A stretch of DNA of 19,604 bases from Flavobacteriales bacterium (GTDB lineage Bacteria > Bacteroidota > Bacteroidia > Flavobacteriales > PHOS-HE28): assembly GCA_008016945.1 (NCBI GenBank), contig SSGN01000129.1, positions 1 to 19,604 on the forward strand, given 5' to 3'. Position 1 is the stretch's first letter; each line of letters starts with the position of its first letter. Below, piece after piece: positions 1-7,700 of this stretch. Both the position numbers and the translations under genes were made by a program. The notes below the pieces were generated by a model. The model saw nothing but the letters and a program-made list of their open reading frames with translations. It was not told the DNA's origin and ran no database searches.

Positions 1-10
1 ATTCGCCCAT
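1..10 (-). CDS. Possible start of a divergent gene leaving the window
   Basis: On the minus strand an ATG at 10-8 begins the reading Met-Gly-Glu and runs off the window. A GAGGAG sequence at 25-20 sits 9 bases before it, which is good Shine-Dalgarno spacing. Only three codons are visible, so the product cannot be named. A gene divergent from prfB is plausible, but this could be chance. Confidence 0.2.
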
Positions 11-29
11 ACTTTGTTGCTCCTCAGTC

Positions 30-50
30 GGATACTTCGATCCAGTATCC
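30..50. repeat. 7-bp inverted repeat upstream of prfB
   Basis: GGATACT at 30-36 and AGTATCC at 44-50 are perfect inverted copies around a 7-base spacer. The repeat lies just upstream of the possible minus-strand ribosome binding site at 20-25. It could be an operator or a small RNA hairpin. No function is shown. Confidence 0.3.
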
Positions 51-151
51 TCTCTTCGGAGCGCCTCGTCTGGACGAATGATAGTGGCGCGCGCCATCCG
101 TTCGAGGTTCTTCGAGGCACCCTTCCTACTGTATCCGCCGAAGGCCGCGCG

Positions 152-198
152 CTCTGCGCCTTTGCACCTCTGCGTTGAGATCGGAAGGAGATCGGAAG
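152..198. repeat. Short intergenic repeats: CTCTGCG phrase and tandem 11-mer
   Basis: At 152-180 the related phrases CTCTGCG, TTTGCA and CTCTGCG follow each other. At 177-187 and 188-198 the 11-mer GAGATCGGAAG occurs twice in perfect tandem. Low-complexity phrases of the CTCTGCG kind recur between genes in several bacterial groups (recalled, not checked). The rest of 1-264 holds no supported gene. Confidence 0.45.
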
Positions 199-248
199 CA
201 GCCCCTTACCCGGCTTTCGTGGCGGTGTCGCCTTTCAACCCCGCCACC

Positions 249-256
249 TACTTTTG
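249..256 (+). promoter_or_regulatory. Putative -7 promoter box for prfB
   Basis: TACTTTTG matches the Bacteroidota -7 consensus TAnnTTTG exactly and ends 8 bases before the prfB ATG at 265. No good -33 TTG element was found at the usual distance. If the box is used, transcription would start at or only a few bases before the ATG, giving an almost leaderless mRNA. Confidence 0.5.
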
Positions 257-264
257 CGGCCCGT

Positions 265-1362
265 ATGATCACCATAGACAAGGTCGACGACCTGAATCAG
301 CGTCTGGAGGCCCTCAAAGGCTACTTGGACATCGAGGAGAAGCGCGGCCGCATCCTGGAAGAGGAGAAGTACACCTTGGACCCCGAGTTCTGGAACGACC
401 AGAAGAAGGCTCAACAAGTGATGCACCGCATCCGCGAGTTGAAGCGCTGGGTGGGATACTACGAGGGGGTGAAGCGGGAGATGGACGACCTGGGCGTGAT
501 GTTCGACTTCTGGAAGGCGAAGGAGGTGAGCGAGGAGGAACTGGAAGGGCAGTTCAAGAAGGCTTCTGAGGCCTTGGAGGAGCTGGAGTTCAAGAACATG
601 CTCAGCAATGAGGAGGATCCGCTCAGCGCGATCGTACAGATCACCGCTGGGGCGGGCGGTACCGAGAGCTGCGACTGGGCCGGTATGCTGCTGCGCATGT
701 ACCAGATGTGGGCCAAGAAGAACGGCTACGATGTGAAGACGCTCGACTACCAGGACGGCGAGGGAGCCGGTATCAAGCAAGCCACCATCGAGGTGGCCGG
801 CGAGTTCGCCTTCGGCATGCTGAAAGGCGAGAACGGTGTGCATAGGCTGGTCCGCATCAGCCCGTTCGATAGCAATGCGCGCCGCCACACGAGCTTCGTG
901 AGCGTGTATGTGTTTCCGCTCGTGGACGAAAGCATCGAGATCGACATCAACCCGGCCGATATCACGCGGGCCACCTTCCGCAGCGGTGGTGCCGGCGGCC
1001 AGAACGTGAACAAGGTGGAGACCGGCGTGCGCCTGCGCCACGCACCCACGGGCATCATCATCGAGAACACGGAGACCCGCAGCCAGCTGGACAACAAGAC
1101 CAAGGCGCTACAATTGCTCAAGAGCCAGCTGTACGAAGCGGAGCTGGAACGCCGCCGCAGCAAGCGCAGCGAGATCGAAGCCGGCAAGAAGAAGATCGAG
1201 TGGGGAAGCCAGATCCGCAACTACGTGCTGCAACCCTACAAGCTGGTGAAGGACGTGCGTACCGAACATGAGACCAGTAGTGTTGATGATGTGCTGGATG
1301 GTTACATCGATGATTTCCTGAAGGCCTACCTGATGCAACAGGGGCAAAGCCAGAAAGTTTAG
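265..1362 (+). CDS. prfB: Peptide chain release factor 2 (RF2)
   Basis: RF2 reads UGA and UAA stop codons in the ribosomal A site and triggers peptide release. The predicted protein has 365 residues, close to the E. coli length. The stop-recognition tripeptide SPF is at residues 199-201 and the catalytic GGQ at 244-246, in the context [15 protein letters not shown]; most RF2s have SGAGGQ there. The N-terminal helical domain reads [12 protein letters not shown]. The ATG at 265 is chosen because [14 protein letters not shown] fits the family N-terminus; an in-frame TTG at 175 adds unconvincing sequence. In many bacteria this gene needs a programmed +1 frameshift at CUU-UGA-C just after the GYL codons. 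Here the equivalent bases are TAC TTG GAC ATC, fully in frame with no UGA, so that autoregulation is absent. fumC follows after about 100 bases. Confidence 0.97.
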   Translation: MITIDKVDDLNQRLEALKGYLDIEEKRGRILEEEKYTLDPEFWNDQKKAQQVMHRIRELKRWVGYYEGVKREMDDLGVMFDFWKAKEVSEEELEGQFKKASEALEELEFKNMLSNEEDPLSAIVQITAGAGGTESCDWAGMLLRMYQMWAKKNGYDVKTLDYQDGEGAGIKQATIEVAGEFAFGMLKGENGVHRLVRISPFDSNARRHTSFVSVYVFPLVDESIEIDINPADITRATFRSGGAGGQNVNKVETGVRLRHAPTGIIIENTETRSQLDNKTKALQLLKSQLYEAELERRRSKRSEIEAGKKKIEWGSQIRNYVLQPYKLVKDVRTEHETSSVDDVLDGYIDDFLKAYLMQQGQSQKV

Positions 1363-1370
1363 AATGACCA

Positions 1371-1450
1371 ACACCGAATGTCGAACACTGAATATCGAAG
1401 TGGGCAGGACCATACTTCGATGTTCATATTTCAGTGTTCGATGTTCGATA
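1371..1450. repeat. Palindromic spacer repeat between prfB and fumC
   Basis: The spacer begins right after the prfB stop and almost reaches fumC. It carries two nested inverted matches: TCGAACACTGAA at 1381-1392 with TTCAGTGTTCGA at 1430-1441, and ATCGAAGT at 1394-1401 with ACTTCGAT at 1414-1421, around a 12-base loop. The outer right arm contains TTCGATG-TTCGATA in tandem. It can fold as an imperfect hairpin. No U-tract follows, so it is not a standard terminator. It looks like a dispersed intergenic repeat type, which cannot be verified from one copy. Confidence 0.6.
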
Positions 1451-1463
1451 CTCAAGTGAACCA

Positions 1464-2861
1464 ATGAGCGACTACCGCATAGAGAAAGACACGATGGGCG
1501 AGGTGAAAGTGCCTGCCGACAAGTATTGGGGCGCGCAGACCGAGCGTAGCCGTAACAACTTCAGGATCGGCCCGCCGGGCAGCATGCCGCGCGAGATCGT
1601 GCATGCCTTCGCCTACCTGAAGAAGGCCGCTGCCCTCACCAACCTCGAACTGGGAAAGCTCCCGCAAGAGAAGACCGACCTGATCGGCCGGGTGTGCGAC
1701 GAGATCCTCACCGGCGCGCTCGACGACCAGTTCCCCTTGGTGATCTGGCAGACCGGCAGCGGCACGCAGAGCAACATGAACGTGAACGAGGTGGTGGCCT
1801 ACCGCGCGCATGTGTTGCAAGGCGGCAAGCTCACCGACGAGCAGAAGGCACTGAACCCGAACGACGATGTGAACAAGAGCCAGAGCAGCAACGACACCTA
1901 CCCCACGGCCATGCACATCGCGGCGTACAAGCTCACGGTGGAGGTGACCATCCCCGGCGTGAAGAGGCTGCGCGATATCCTGGCGGCGAAAAGCAAGGCC
2001 TTCGAAGGTGTGGTGAAGACCGGCCGCACCCACTTCATGGACGCCACGCCTCTCACCTTGGGGCAGGAGTTCAGCGGTTACGTGCAGCAACTGGACAACG
2101 GCCTGCGCGCCGTGGACAACGCCCTGGTGATGGTGCGCGAACTGGCGTTGGGTGGCACCGCCGTGGGCACCGGCCTCAACGCGCCCAAGGGTTACAGTGT
2201 GTTGGTGGCGAAGAAGATCGCTGAGCTCACCGGACTGCCCTTCGTTACCGCGCCCAACAAGTTCGAGGCGCTCGCCGCGCACGATGCCATGGTGGAACTG
2301 AGCGGCGCCTTTAAGCGCCTCGCCGTGTCGCTGATGAAGATCGCCAACGACATCCGAATGCTCAGCAGCGGTCCCCGAAGCGGCATCGGCGAGATCGTGA
2401 TCCCCGACAACGAACCCGGCAGCAGCATCATGCCCGGCAAGGTGAACCCCACCCAACCCGAGGCTCTCACCATGGTGTGCGCGCAGGTGATCGGCAATGA
2501 CGTGGCCGTGAGCGTGGGCGGCATGCAGGGCCACTTCGAGCTCAATGTGTTCAAGCCGCTGATCGCCGCCAACGTGCTGCAAAGCGCCCGCCTGTTGGGC
2601 GATGCCTGTGTGAGCTTCACCGAGAAGTGCGCCGAGGGCATCGAGCCGAACAAACCCATGATCAAGCGTCACTTGGAGAACTCCCTCATGCTCGTCACCA
2701 GCCTCAACACGCATATCGGCTACTACAAGGCGGCCGAGATCGCGAAGAAGGCGCACAAGGAGGGCACCACGTTGAAGGAGGCCGCTCTGGCCTTGGGCCA
2801 CGTCACCGCCGAAGATTTCGACAAGTGGGTGGATCCGGCGAAGATGACCAGCGAAGGCTGA
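1464..2861 (+). CDS. fumC: Class II fumarate hydratase (fumarase C)
   Basis: This cytosolic homotetrameric enzyme interconverts fumarate and L-malate in the TCA cycle and needs no iron-sulfur cluster. The protein has 465 residues, matching the family (E. coli FumC 467). The superfamily signature [15 protein letters not shown] begins at residue 319 and supplies the catalytic serine loop. [16 protein letters not shown] carries the active-site histidine at residue 190, and GSGTQSNMN lies at 98-106. The start at 1464 ([12 protein letters not shown]) fits homologues; an in-frame ATG at 1434 lies inside the spacer repeat and is less likely. GKVNP is shared with aspartase and argininosuccinate lyase, but the overall motif set is fumarase. 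The gene ends at a strong terminator. Confidence 0.97.
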   Translation: MSDYRIEKDTMGEVKVPADKYWGAQTERSRNNFRIGPPGSMPREIVHAFAYLKKAAALTNLELGKLPQEKTDLIGRVCDEILTGALDDQFPLVIWQTGSGTQSNMNVNEVVAYRAHVLQGGKLTDEQKALNPNDDVNKSQSSNDTYPTAMHIAAYKLTVEVTIPGVKRLRDILAAKSKAFEGVVKTGRTHFMDATPLTLGQEFSGYVQQLDNGLRAVDNALVMVRELALGGTAVGTGLNAPKGYSVLVAKKIAELTGLPFVTAPNKFEALAAHDAMVELSGAFKRLAVSLMKIANDIRMLSSGPRSGIGEIVIPDNEPGSSIMPGKVNPTQPEALTMVCAQVIGNDVAVSVGGMQGHFELNVFKPLIAANVLQSARLLGDACVSFTEKCAEGIEPNKPMIKRHLENSLMLVTSLNTHIGYYKAAEIAKKAHKEGTTLKEAALALGHVTAEDFDKWVDPAKMTSEG

Positions 2862-2872
2862 TCAGCGACCTA

Positions 2873-2917
2873 CCCGAACGAGAAAGCCCGGCCATCGGCC
2901 GGGCTTTCTCGTTCGGG
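2873..2917. terminator. Bidirectional intrinsic terminator, 21-bp stem
   Basis: Bases 2873-2893 and 2897-2917 form a perfect 21-bp stem with a 3-base ATC loop. The arms carry GAGAAAGCCCGGCC and its complement. It lies between the convergent ends of fumC (stop at 2861) and the minus-strand DUF3332-type gene (stop at 2932). The paired AAAG/CTTT within the stem suits use in both directions. Confidence 0.9.
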
Positions 2918-2931
2918 TGTGTGGACACGCC

Positions 2932-3516
2932 TTACTTCGCCATCGCCAGGTCGCACCCGGCGAATTTGGTGGCCAGCACCGATGCATCGGCCATGTCGGC
3001 CGCGGTCAGGTCCACCGAACCGTTCTGGGTGTATACCCGCATGTTGTCCGGGTTGCCGCCGATGAACGTCATCACGGCCATATCGCTCACCTCGCTATCG
3101 GTGTACTTCCAGGTGTTGTCGCAACGATCGAATTTCATCACACGCACCTCGCCTGCCTTCTCGCCGGTAAGCTGGGTGGTGGTGAAGGTGTCCTTGGTGG
3201 CTTCGATCTTGAATTGATCACCGTTGATGGTGGCCATCTGCATCTCGTAGTCCCCTTCGTTCATGGAAAGCGGGTTGCTGCCGCTCCAGAATTCGATGAG
3301 GTTCAGGATGACCACGTCGATGAAGCTCGCCACGCCGTACACCGGGATGATGTTCAATACCCAGAACACGAGGGTCTTCACGAACTTGCTGTCACTCAAG
3401 CCATCGTTCCAGTCATACACTTTCCGGACCAGGGCGAATTCGCCGAAGCAGCCGGTCTGTGTGATGAGGAGGCTACCCATGGCGAGTGCGAAGAGAGGGC
3501 GTTTCAAGATCTTCAT
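2932..3516 (-). CDS. DUF3332-type lipoprotein
   Basis: The 194-residue protein starts with a lipoprotein signal peptide, MKILKRPLFALAMGSLL, with the lipidated cysteine in ITQTGC at position 23. It is therefore probably anchored to a cell-envelope membrane. A hydrophobic stretch follows at about 47-75, including FWVLNIIPVYGV. The pattern CFGEFALVRKVYDWN followed by NLIEFWSGSNPL is what I recall of the DUF3332 family, whose function is unknown. The C-terminal half is polar and beta-rich. The ATG at 3516 is preferred because it places the signal peptide at the N-terminus; the longer frame upstream has no such logic. It is downstream of ribonuclease D on the same strand, 100 bases away, with a possible own promoter. 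Confidence 0.8.
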   Translation of the reverse strand: MKILKRPLFALAMGSLLITQTGCFGEFALVRKVYDWNDGLSDSKFVKTLVFWVLNIIPVYGVASFIDVVILNLIEFWSGSNPLSMNEGDYEMQMATINGDQFKIEATKDTFTTTQLTGEKAGEVRVMKFDRCDNTWKYTDSEVSDMAVMTFIGGNPDNMRVYTQNGSVDLTAADMADASVLATKFAGCDLAMAK

Positions 3517-3534
3517 GGTATAAAGAGTTTGATG

Positions 3535-3542
3535 CCAATGTA
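3535..3542 (-). promoter_or_regulatory. Weak candidate -7 box for the DUF3332-type gene
   Basis: On the minus strand TACATTGG lies 18 bases before the ATG at 3516 and matches TAnnTTTG except for G at the seventh position. No -33 element is evident. The gene may instead be read through from ribonuclease D. Confidence 0.25.
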
Positions 3543-3616
3543 GGCCATGCTTTTCCAACCTTGGTCTGAACCCTGCCAATTTTTTGATGAACCGACGTGT
3601 GGATGACGCCCGGTGC

Positions 3617-4807
3617 TCACAGCACACTGAGCAGTGCCGCACCGAAATGCTCCACCTGGTAACGTCGCATCCCTGGTAGTGCCTGCAAGGCTTGCTGATC
3701 GCCGGGTAAGGTCCGTGCGATCTCCATCAGGATCTGGTTCGCTGCCACGATCCCGGGCCGAAGGTCGAACGCGCGCGTCAGCTCATCACGCTTGGCCTTC
3801 AAGCGTTTCAGCCGATCCTCGTAGTCGTCATCCCGGTCCCACCGTTTGGGGCGCTCCAGCCGGGGCCATTGGTCTTTGGGCAGCTCCTGCCCTCGCTTCA
3901 CGGCGGCGAGGATCCGTTGGCCATGTTTTTCCACCACACGTTCGCCGACACCCGGTCGGGCGCCGAGCTCGCGGATGGACGATGGAGGTTCTACGGCAAG
4001 GGAGATCAACACGTCGTTCCCCAGGACCATGAACGGGGCTCGATCCTGATGTTCGGCCACGCCTTCGCGCCAGGTATGCACTTCGCGCAGGATGGCGAGC
4101 TGGTGTGGCTTCAGCATCTTGGCACCTTTTATCCGCAAGAAGAGCGGCTCATCGTTCGCCGAAGCGTTGAACGGGGCATCGGTGAGCAGGCTGAACTCCT
4201 CTTGGGCCCAGGTCCAGCGATCCTTTTCCTTCAATCCCTTCTCCAGGATGTCGCGCAACGCGATCAAGTGCGACGTGTCACCCGCTGCATAGTCCAGCAT
4301 GTCCTGTGGGAGTGGCCGTTTGCTCCAATCCGCTTTCTGGAACTTCTTGTTCACCTGGAGGCCTTGGTACTTGTTGAGCAAGGCGGCCAGGCCGATCTCC
4401 GGTTCGTTGAGGAGTTCAGCGGCCACCAGCGTGTCGAATACGTTCTCCACCCGTATGCCATGGTGCCGGGCGAGCAGCCGCAGGTCATAATCCGCATCAT
4501 GGATCACCACCTCCATATGCCTATGGGCGAGCAGGGTGCCCAATGAAGTGAGGTCTTTCGCGCTCAGCGGATCGATCAGGTACGTGTTGGTGCGGGTGCT
4601 GAGCTGTACCAGGCACACGCTTTCGCGGTATCGATGGAAGCTGGATGCCTCGGTGTCCAAGGCGATCACACTTTCCTGTGCGAGTTGCGCCACACAGGCC
4701 TCCAGAGCGGGTGTGGTGGTGAGGAGGTCGTAGTTGGCCACGTTGTCGGGTCGGTCCGCTGTGGAACCTCTGGCAATGTGCTGCAAGGTAGGGGTGTCGC
4801 GCCCCAT
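3617..4807 (-). CDS. rnd: Ribonuclease D family 3'-5' exoribonuclease
   Basis: RNase D trims 3' ends of tRNA precursors and other small structured RNAs, using two metal ions in a DEDDy exonuclease fold. Numbering from the ATG at 4807 (396 residues), Exo I is ALDTEASSF with Asp51 and Glu53, Exo II is VIHDADYDLRLL with Asp108, and Exo III is DYAAGDTSHLIAL with Tyr173 and Asp177. All four acidic ligands and the tyrosine are present. An HRDC nucleic-acid-binding domain follows (LKPHQLAILREVHTWRE). A basic, charged segment near the C-terminus, rich in Arg, Lys and Asp, precedes a helical end. The frame is open upstream to a GTG at 4840 (11 more residues), so the start is uncertain. The gene follows manC by about 90 bases without an obvious promoter and is probably cotranscribed. 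Confidence 0.92.
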   Translation of the reverse strand: MGRDTPTLQHIARGSTADRPDNVANYDLLTTTPALEACVAQLAQESVIALDTEASSFHRYRESVCLVQLSTRTNTYLIDPLSAKDLTSLGTLLAHRHMEVVIHDADYDLRLLARHHGIRVENVFDTLVAAELLNEPEIGLAALLNKYQGLQVNKKFQKADWSKRPLPQDMLDYAAGDTSHLIALRDILEKGLKEKDRWTWAQEEFSLLTDAPFNASANDEPLFLRIKGAKMLKPHQLAILREVHTWREGVAEHQDRAPFMVLGNDVLISLAVEPPSSIRELGARPGVGERVVEKHGQRILAAVKRGQELPKDQWPRLERPKRWDRDDDYEDRLKRLKAKRDELTRAFDLRPGIVAANQILMEIARTLPGDQQALQALPGMRRYQVEHFGAALLSVL

Positions 4808-4898
4808 GGCCGGGTCGGTCGTGCTTTTATCGGGTCCCACGGACTTTGGATCGTTCTGCTTCCCTATCCCTTTCGTTCAGCCCCTGCTGGAAATGGTG

Positions 4899-5990
4899 TC
4901 ACACGTAGCGGTTCCCGCTTTCTGCCGTGAGGTCGTTCACGAAGCGTTTGATCTGTTGTTCGTCCTGCTTCCGGCAGACCAGCAGGGCATCCTTCGTACT
5001 CACCACGATATGGTCCTCCAAACCTTGGAGCACCAGGAGTCGACCATCCTGGGCATGCACCACGTTCCGCGCGCAGTCGTACAACCTGATCGTGCCGCCG
5101 ATGGTGGCGTTTCCTTCCTGGTCCTTGGGGAGATGGGTGTACAGGCTGCCCCAGGTACCCAGGTCGCTCCAGCCGAAGTCGCTCACCACGGTGAACACGT
5201 TGTCGGCTTTTTCCATGATCCCATAGTCGATGCTCACGTTCTCGCACGCGTCATAGATCGAGTGGATGAACGCGCCTTCCGCCGGTGTGCCGTAACTGGC
5301 TTCGCCACGGCTGAAACGATCCTCCATGGCCGGGAGGTGCGTGCGGAAGGCCTTGCGGATGCTGGCCAGGCTCCAAATGAAGATGCCCGCGTTCCACAGG
5401 AACTCGCCGCTCTCGATGAAGCGGACCGCGGTTTCATGGTCGGGCTTTTCCGTGAAGGCTTTCACCGGCTTCACCCGCGGATGCTTCGTGCCACCATGTT
5501 CGATGAACTGGATGTAGCCATATCCGGTGTCCGGTCGGTTGGGCATGATGCCCAGGGTCACCAGGCAGTCCGTGCTCGCCGCCTGCTCCAAGGCCAGCTC
5601 CACGGTCTCATGGAATGCTGCTTCCTTCATCACCAGATGGTCGCTCGGGGCCACGATCACCAGGGCCTGTGGGTCGCGCCGGGCGATCACGTGGTTGGCA
5701 TAGGCCACACAGGGCGCCGTGTTCCTTCGAGAAGGCTCGGCCAGGATCTGAGCGTCGTTCAACGCGGGCAACTGTTCCTTCACCAAGGGTGCGTATTGGG
5801 CATTGGTGACCACCAGGATGTTCTCTGGCGGACATAGCGCAAGGAACCGGTCGTAGGTCTGTTGCAGCAAGGTGCGTCCCAGCCCGAGGATGTCAAGGAA
5901 TTGTTTGGGGTTGGCACTTCGGCTCATGGGCCAGAAGCGACTTCCGACCCCTCCGGCCATGATCACGCAATACGTGTGTTCGTTCGTCAT
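4899..5990 (-). CDS. manC: Mannose-1-phosphate guanylyltransferase
   Basis: The enzyme makes GDP-mannose from mannose 1-phosphate and GTP, feeding glycan, exopolysaccharide or GDP-fucose synthesis in the cytosol. The 363-residue protein has the nucleotidyltransferase signature AGGVGSRFWPMSRSANPKQF at residues 12-31, EPSRRNTAPC at 85-94, APSDH at 114-118, and later FTEKP with WNAGIF. It is the short, single-domain form without the C-terminal phosphomannose isomerase domain of bifunctional enzymes. The ATG at 5990 is one base away from the stop of the SprT-like gene upstream, so the two are almost certainly one operon and probably translationally coupled. No other polysaccharide gene is in the window. 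Confidence 0.94.
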   Translation of the reverse strand: MTNEHTYCVIMAGGVGSRFWPMSRSANPKQFLDILGLGRTLLQQTYDRFLALCPPENILVVTNAQYAPLVKEQLPALNDAQILAEPSRRNTAPCVAYANHVIARRDPQALVIVAPSDHLVMKEAAFHETVELALEQAASTDCLVTLGIMPNRPDTGYGYIQFIEHGGTKHPRVKPVKAFTEKPDHETAVRFIESGEFLWNAGIFIWSLASIRKAFRTHLPAMEDRFSRGEASYGTPAEGAFIHSIYDACENVSIDYGIMEKADNVFTVVSDFGWSDLGTWGSLYTHLPKDQEGNATIGGTIRLYDCARNVVHAQDGRLLVLQGLEDHIVVSTKDALLVCRKQDEQQIKRFVNDLTAESGNRYV

Positions 5991-5991
5991 A

Positions 5992-6663
5992 TCAGTGGTG
6001 GTGGTCCAGCGAGGCCGGGCGTGATACCACCGGTCCGTTGACCTGTACTTCGGCCAGCGGATCGATGATGTAGTTCCGGCGATCGTTGAGACAGTGGCAT
6101 TTGAATCGTTTCCGCAGCTGTGGGCCTTTCACGAACACCCGTTCGTTGAAGCGGAACACCGACCGGTCTGGCAGCTCTTCCAGCAGTTGCCGGGGGATCT
6201 TGTCGTGGTTCATGAGCACCCGCATCAGCCCTTGGTCGGTGCAACTGCTGGCCGGGGCATCCACCAGATGGCGCTCCAGCGCTTGAAGCACATCGGCGGG
6301 AAACACGGCGATACTCAGGAATGGGCGCATCAGCCGGGCATATTCGCTTTTCCAAACCGGGCCGTGGGGTGGGGTCCACCGCCGCATGGACACGAAGGTG
6401 CTGTAATGAGCGAATTCGTGCACCAAGGTGACCAGGAACGCATAGGGGTTGAGGTCGGAATTGACGCTGATCCGGTGGGGCTGGGTCGATGTGCCGCTCC
6501 GGAAGTCGCCCAACTTGGTCTGGCGTGGTCTGGAGATCCGTACCTGCACGGGATTCTTCCGCAGCCATTCCAACACAACGGGCCATGCTGCCGGTGGAAT
6601 GTGCTTCCGCAGCAGGTCGAGGTTGGAGGTCGAAGGACGTGGCACGGGGGATGGAAAGCTCAA
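5992..6663 (-). CDS. SprT-like zinc metalloprotease-fold protein
   Basis: The 223-residue protein carries the zincin motif HEFAH at residues 82-86 (two His ligands and the catalytic Glu) and a downstream HGPVWK at 100-105 that fits the HGxxW element of SprT-like domains. The C-terminal segment FKCHCLNDRRNYIIDP has two cysteines but no complete four-Cys zinc ribbon. SprT-like proteins resemble the SPRTN protease family; the bacterial members' substrates are mostly unknown. The proposed start is TTG at 6663. Its last two bases plus the next A form the TGA stop of the preceding lipoprotein (TTGA), which points to coupled translation. A GTG at 6645 is an alternative and would still keep the whole domain. 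The stop is followed one base later by the manC ATG. This pairing with manC is, to my recollection, common in Bacteroidota. Confidence 0.82.
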   Translation of the reverse strand: MSFPSPVPRPSTSNLDLLRKHIPPAAWPVVLEWLRKNPVQVRISRPRQTKLGDFRSGTSTQPHRISVNSDLNPYAFLVTLVHEFAHYSTFVSMRRWTPPHGPVWKSEYARLMRPFLSIAVFPADVLQALERHLVDAPASSCTDQGLMRVLMNHDKIPRQLLEELPDRSVFRFNERVFVKGPQLRKRFKCHCLNDRRNYIIDPLAEVQVNGPVVSRPASLDHHH

Positions 6664-6884
6664 CTATTTCGCTCCGAACCGCAATGATAGGGGGTTGCGG
6701 GCGGTTCGGTCCTTGCACGTTCCGTTCCGTTCGGGGCCGGTGGCACGTAATTCCACTTGGGGCACTTGCAGTCGTTGGAGTGCCTGTATTTGGACGGTTG
6801 CGAATGGCAGGCCGCCAATAGCCATGCCAAGCCCATGGTGAGGACCAGCGCCGAGCAGTGACGGTTCCTTGCACTTAAACCCAT
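6660..6884 (-). CDS. Small lipoprotein, first gene of the manC operon
   Basis: This 74-residue protein has a basic N-terminus (SARNRH), a hydrophobic core and the lipobox LLAAC with cysteine 26, so it is probably exported and lipidated. The mature part is short and polar. It begins HSQPSKYRHSNDCKCPKWN, a Cys-x-Cys-Pro-Lys-Trp pattern that I associate with small Bacteroidota lipoproteins of unknown function. No catalytic motif is visible. Its TGA overlaps the proposed TTG start of the SprT-like gene. An internal ATG at codon 17 exists but would remove the basic part of the signal peptide. A longer frame over the same DNA (5987-6874) is a shadow. Confidence 0.65.
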   Translation of the reverse strand: MGLSARNRHCSALVLTMGLAWLLAACHSQPSKYRHSNDCKCPKWNYVPPAPNGTERARTEPPATPYHCGSERNS

Positions 6885-6894
6885 TCTCAGTGTG

Positions 6895-6902
6895 CGAAAC
6901 TA
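6895..6902 (-). promoter_or_regulatory. Putative -7 box for the lipoprotein-sprT-manC operon
   Basis: On the minus strand TAGTTTCG lies 10 bases before the ATG at 6884 and matches TAnnTTTG at all but one fixed position (C for T). It is divergent from a similar box for mlaE, 36 bases away. Confidence 0.35.
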
Positions 6903-6938
6903 CAACGGCCCAGAGGCCTGGCCTTGTATGCGGCAACC

Positions 6939-6946
6939 TATTTTCG
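6939..6946 (+). promoter_or_regulatory. Putative -7 box for mlaE-mlaF
   Basis: TATTTTCG ends 13 bases before the mlaE ATG at 6960 and differs from TAnnTTTG only by C for T at the seventh position, the same change as in the divergent lipoprotein promoter. No convincing -33 element is visible. Confidence 0.35.
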
Positions 6947-6959
6947 CCCCGTCCGCCCT

Positions 6960-7700
6960 ATGAGCATCCTCGCACACATCGGCCGCTACTTCATCCTGCT
7001 CAAGGAGACCTTCAGTCGCCCCGAGCGTGCCTCGGTCTATTGGAGACGTACCGTGGAGGAGATGGACCTGCTAGGCCTCAAGAGCCTGGGCATCGTGGCG
7101 CTGCTCTCGTTCTTCATGGGCGCGGTGATCACCATCCAGACCAAGACCAATATCGACAGCCCGCTCATCCAGGGCTGGGTGGTCGGTTTCGCTACACGCC
7201 AGAGCACCATCCTGGAGTTCAGCCCTACCATCATCGCGCTGATCCTGGCCGGCAAGGTGGGTTCCAACATCGCGGCCGAGATCGGCTCCATGCGCGTGAA
7301 GGAACAGATCGACGCCCTGGATATCATGGGAGTGAACTCGGCCGGATACCTGATCCTACCCAAGATCCTCGCCTCCATGTTCATCAATCCTTTCCTGGTG
7401 ATGGTGAGCATGTTCCTGAGCATCTTCGGCGGTTATGTGGCGGGCACCGGAACAGGTATCATCAGCGCCACGGACTATCTCCAGGGGATCCAGACCGGGT
7501 TCATCCCGTACCATGTCACCTACGCGCTCATCAAAACGGTGGTGTTCGCCTTCATCATCGCCACGGTGAGCGCATATCAAGGTTACTACACGCGTGGCGG
7601 CACTCGCGAGGTGGGTATCAGCAGCACGCAGGCCGTGGTGTACAGCAATGTGGTCATCCTCATCGTGAACTATGCCCTGACCCAACTCCTGTTGATATGA
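6960..7700 (+). CDS. mlaE: MlaE/YrbE-family ABC transporter permease
   Basis: This is the integral inner-membrane subunit of an MCE-type lipid transporter, which in Gram-negative bacteria moves phospholipids between the inner and outer membranes. The 246-residue protein is hydrophobic with about five or six membrane segments, for example SLGIVALLSFFMGAVITI and ILPKILASMFINPFLVMV. The family signature GKVGSNIAAEIGSMRVKEQI begins at residue 98, followed by DAL. The ATG at 6960 (MSILAHIGRYF) is chosen; the frame extends to a TTG at 6924, which would add a non-conserved N-terminus and overlap the promoter box. Its TGA overlaps the ATG of the ATPase gene (ATGA), so the two subunits are translationally coupled. 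The MCE-domain substrate-binding protein (MlaD) is not in this window. Confidence 0.93.
   Translation: MSILAHIGRYFILLKETFSRPERASVYWRRTVEEMDLLGLKSLGIVALLSFFMGAVITIQTKTNIDSPLIQGWVVGFATRQSTILEFSPTIIALILAGKVGSNIAAEIGSMRVKEQIDALDIMGVNSAGYLILPKILASMFINPFLVMVSMFLSIFGGYVAGTGTGIISATDYLQGIQTGFIPYHVTYALIKTVVFAFIIATVSAYQGYYTRGGTREVGISSTQAVVYSNVVILIVNYALTQLLLI

Noticed and set aside
235..1041. 268-codon minus-strand frame opposite prfB
   Set aside because: It is the antisense shadow of the clearly identified prfB, with a His/Leu-rich composition and no domain.
1452..2801. 449-codon minus-strand frame opposite fumC
   Set aside because: Antisense shadow of fumC; its composition is His/Ala/Gly-rich and nothing in it resembles a family.
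4734..5837. 367-codon plus-strand frame across rnd and manC
   Set aside because: It spans two recognised minus-strand genes and has no signal of its own.
5987..6874. 295-codon minus-strand frame overlapping the SprT-like gene
   Set aside because: Same-strand alternative frame; the HEFAH-containing frame and the lipobox-containing frame explain this DNA better.
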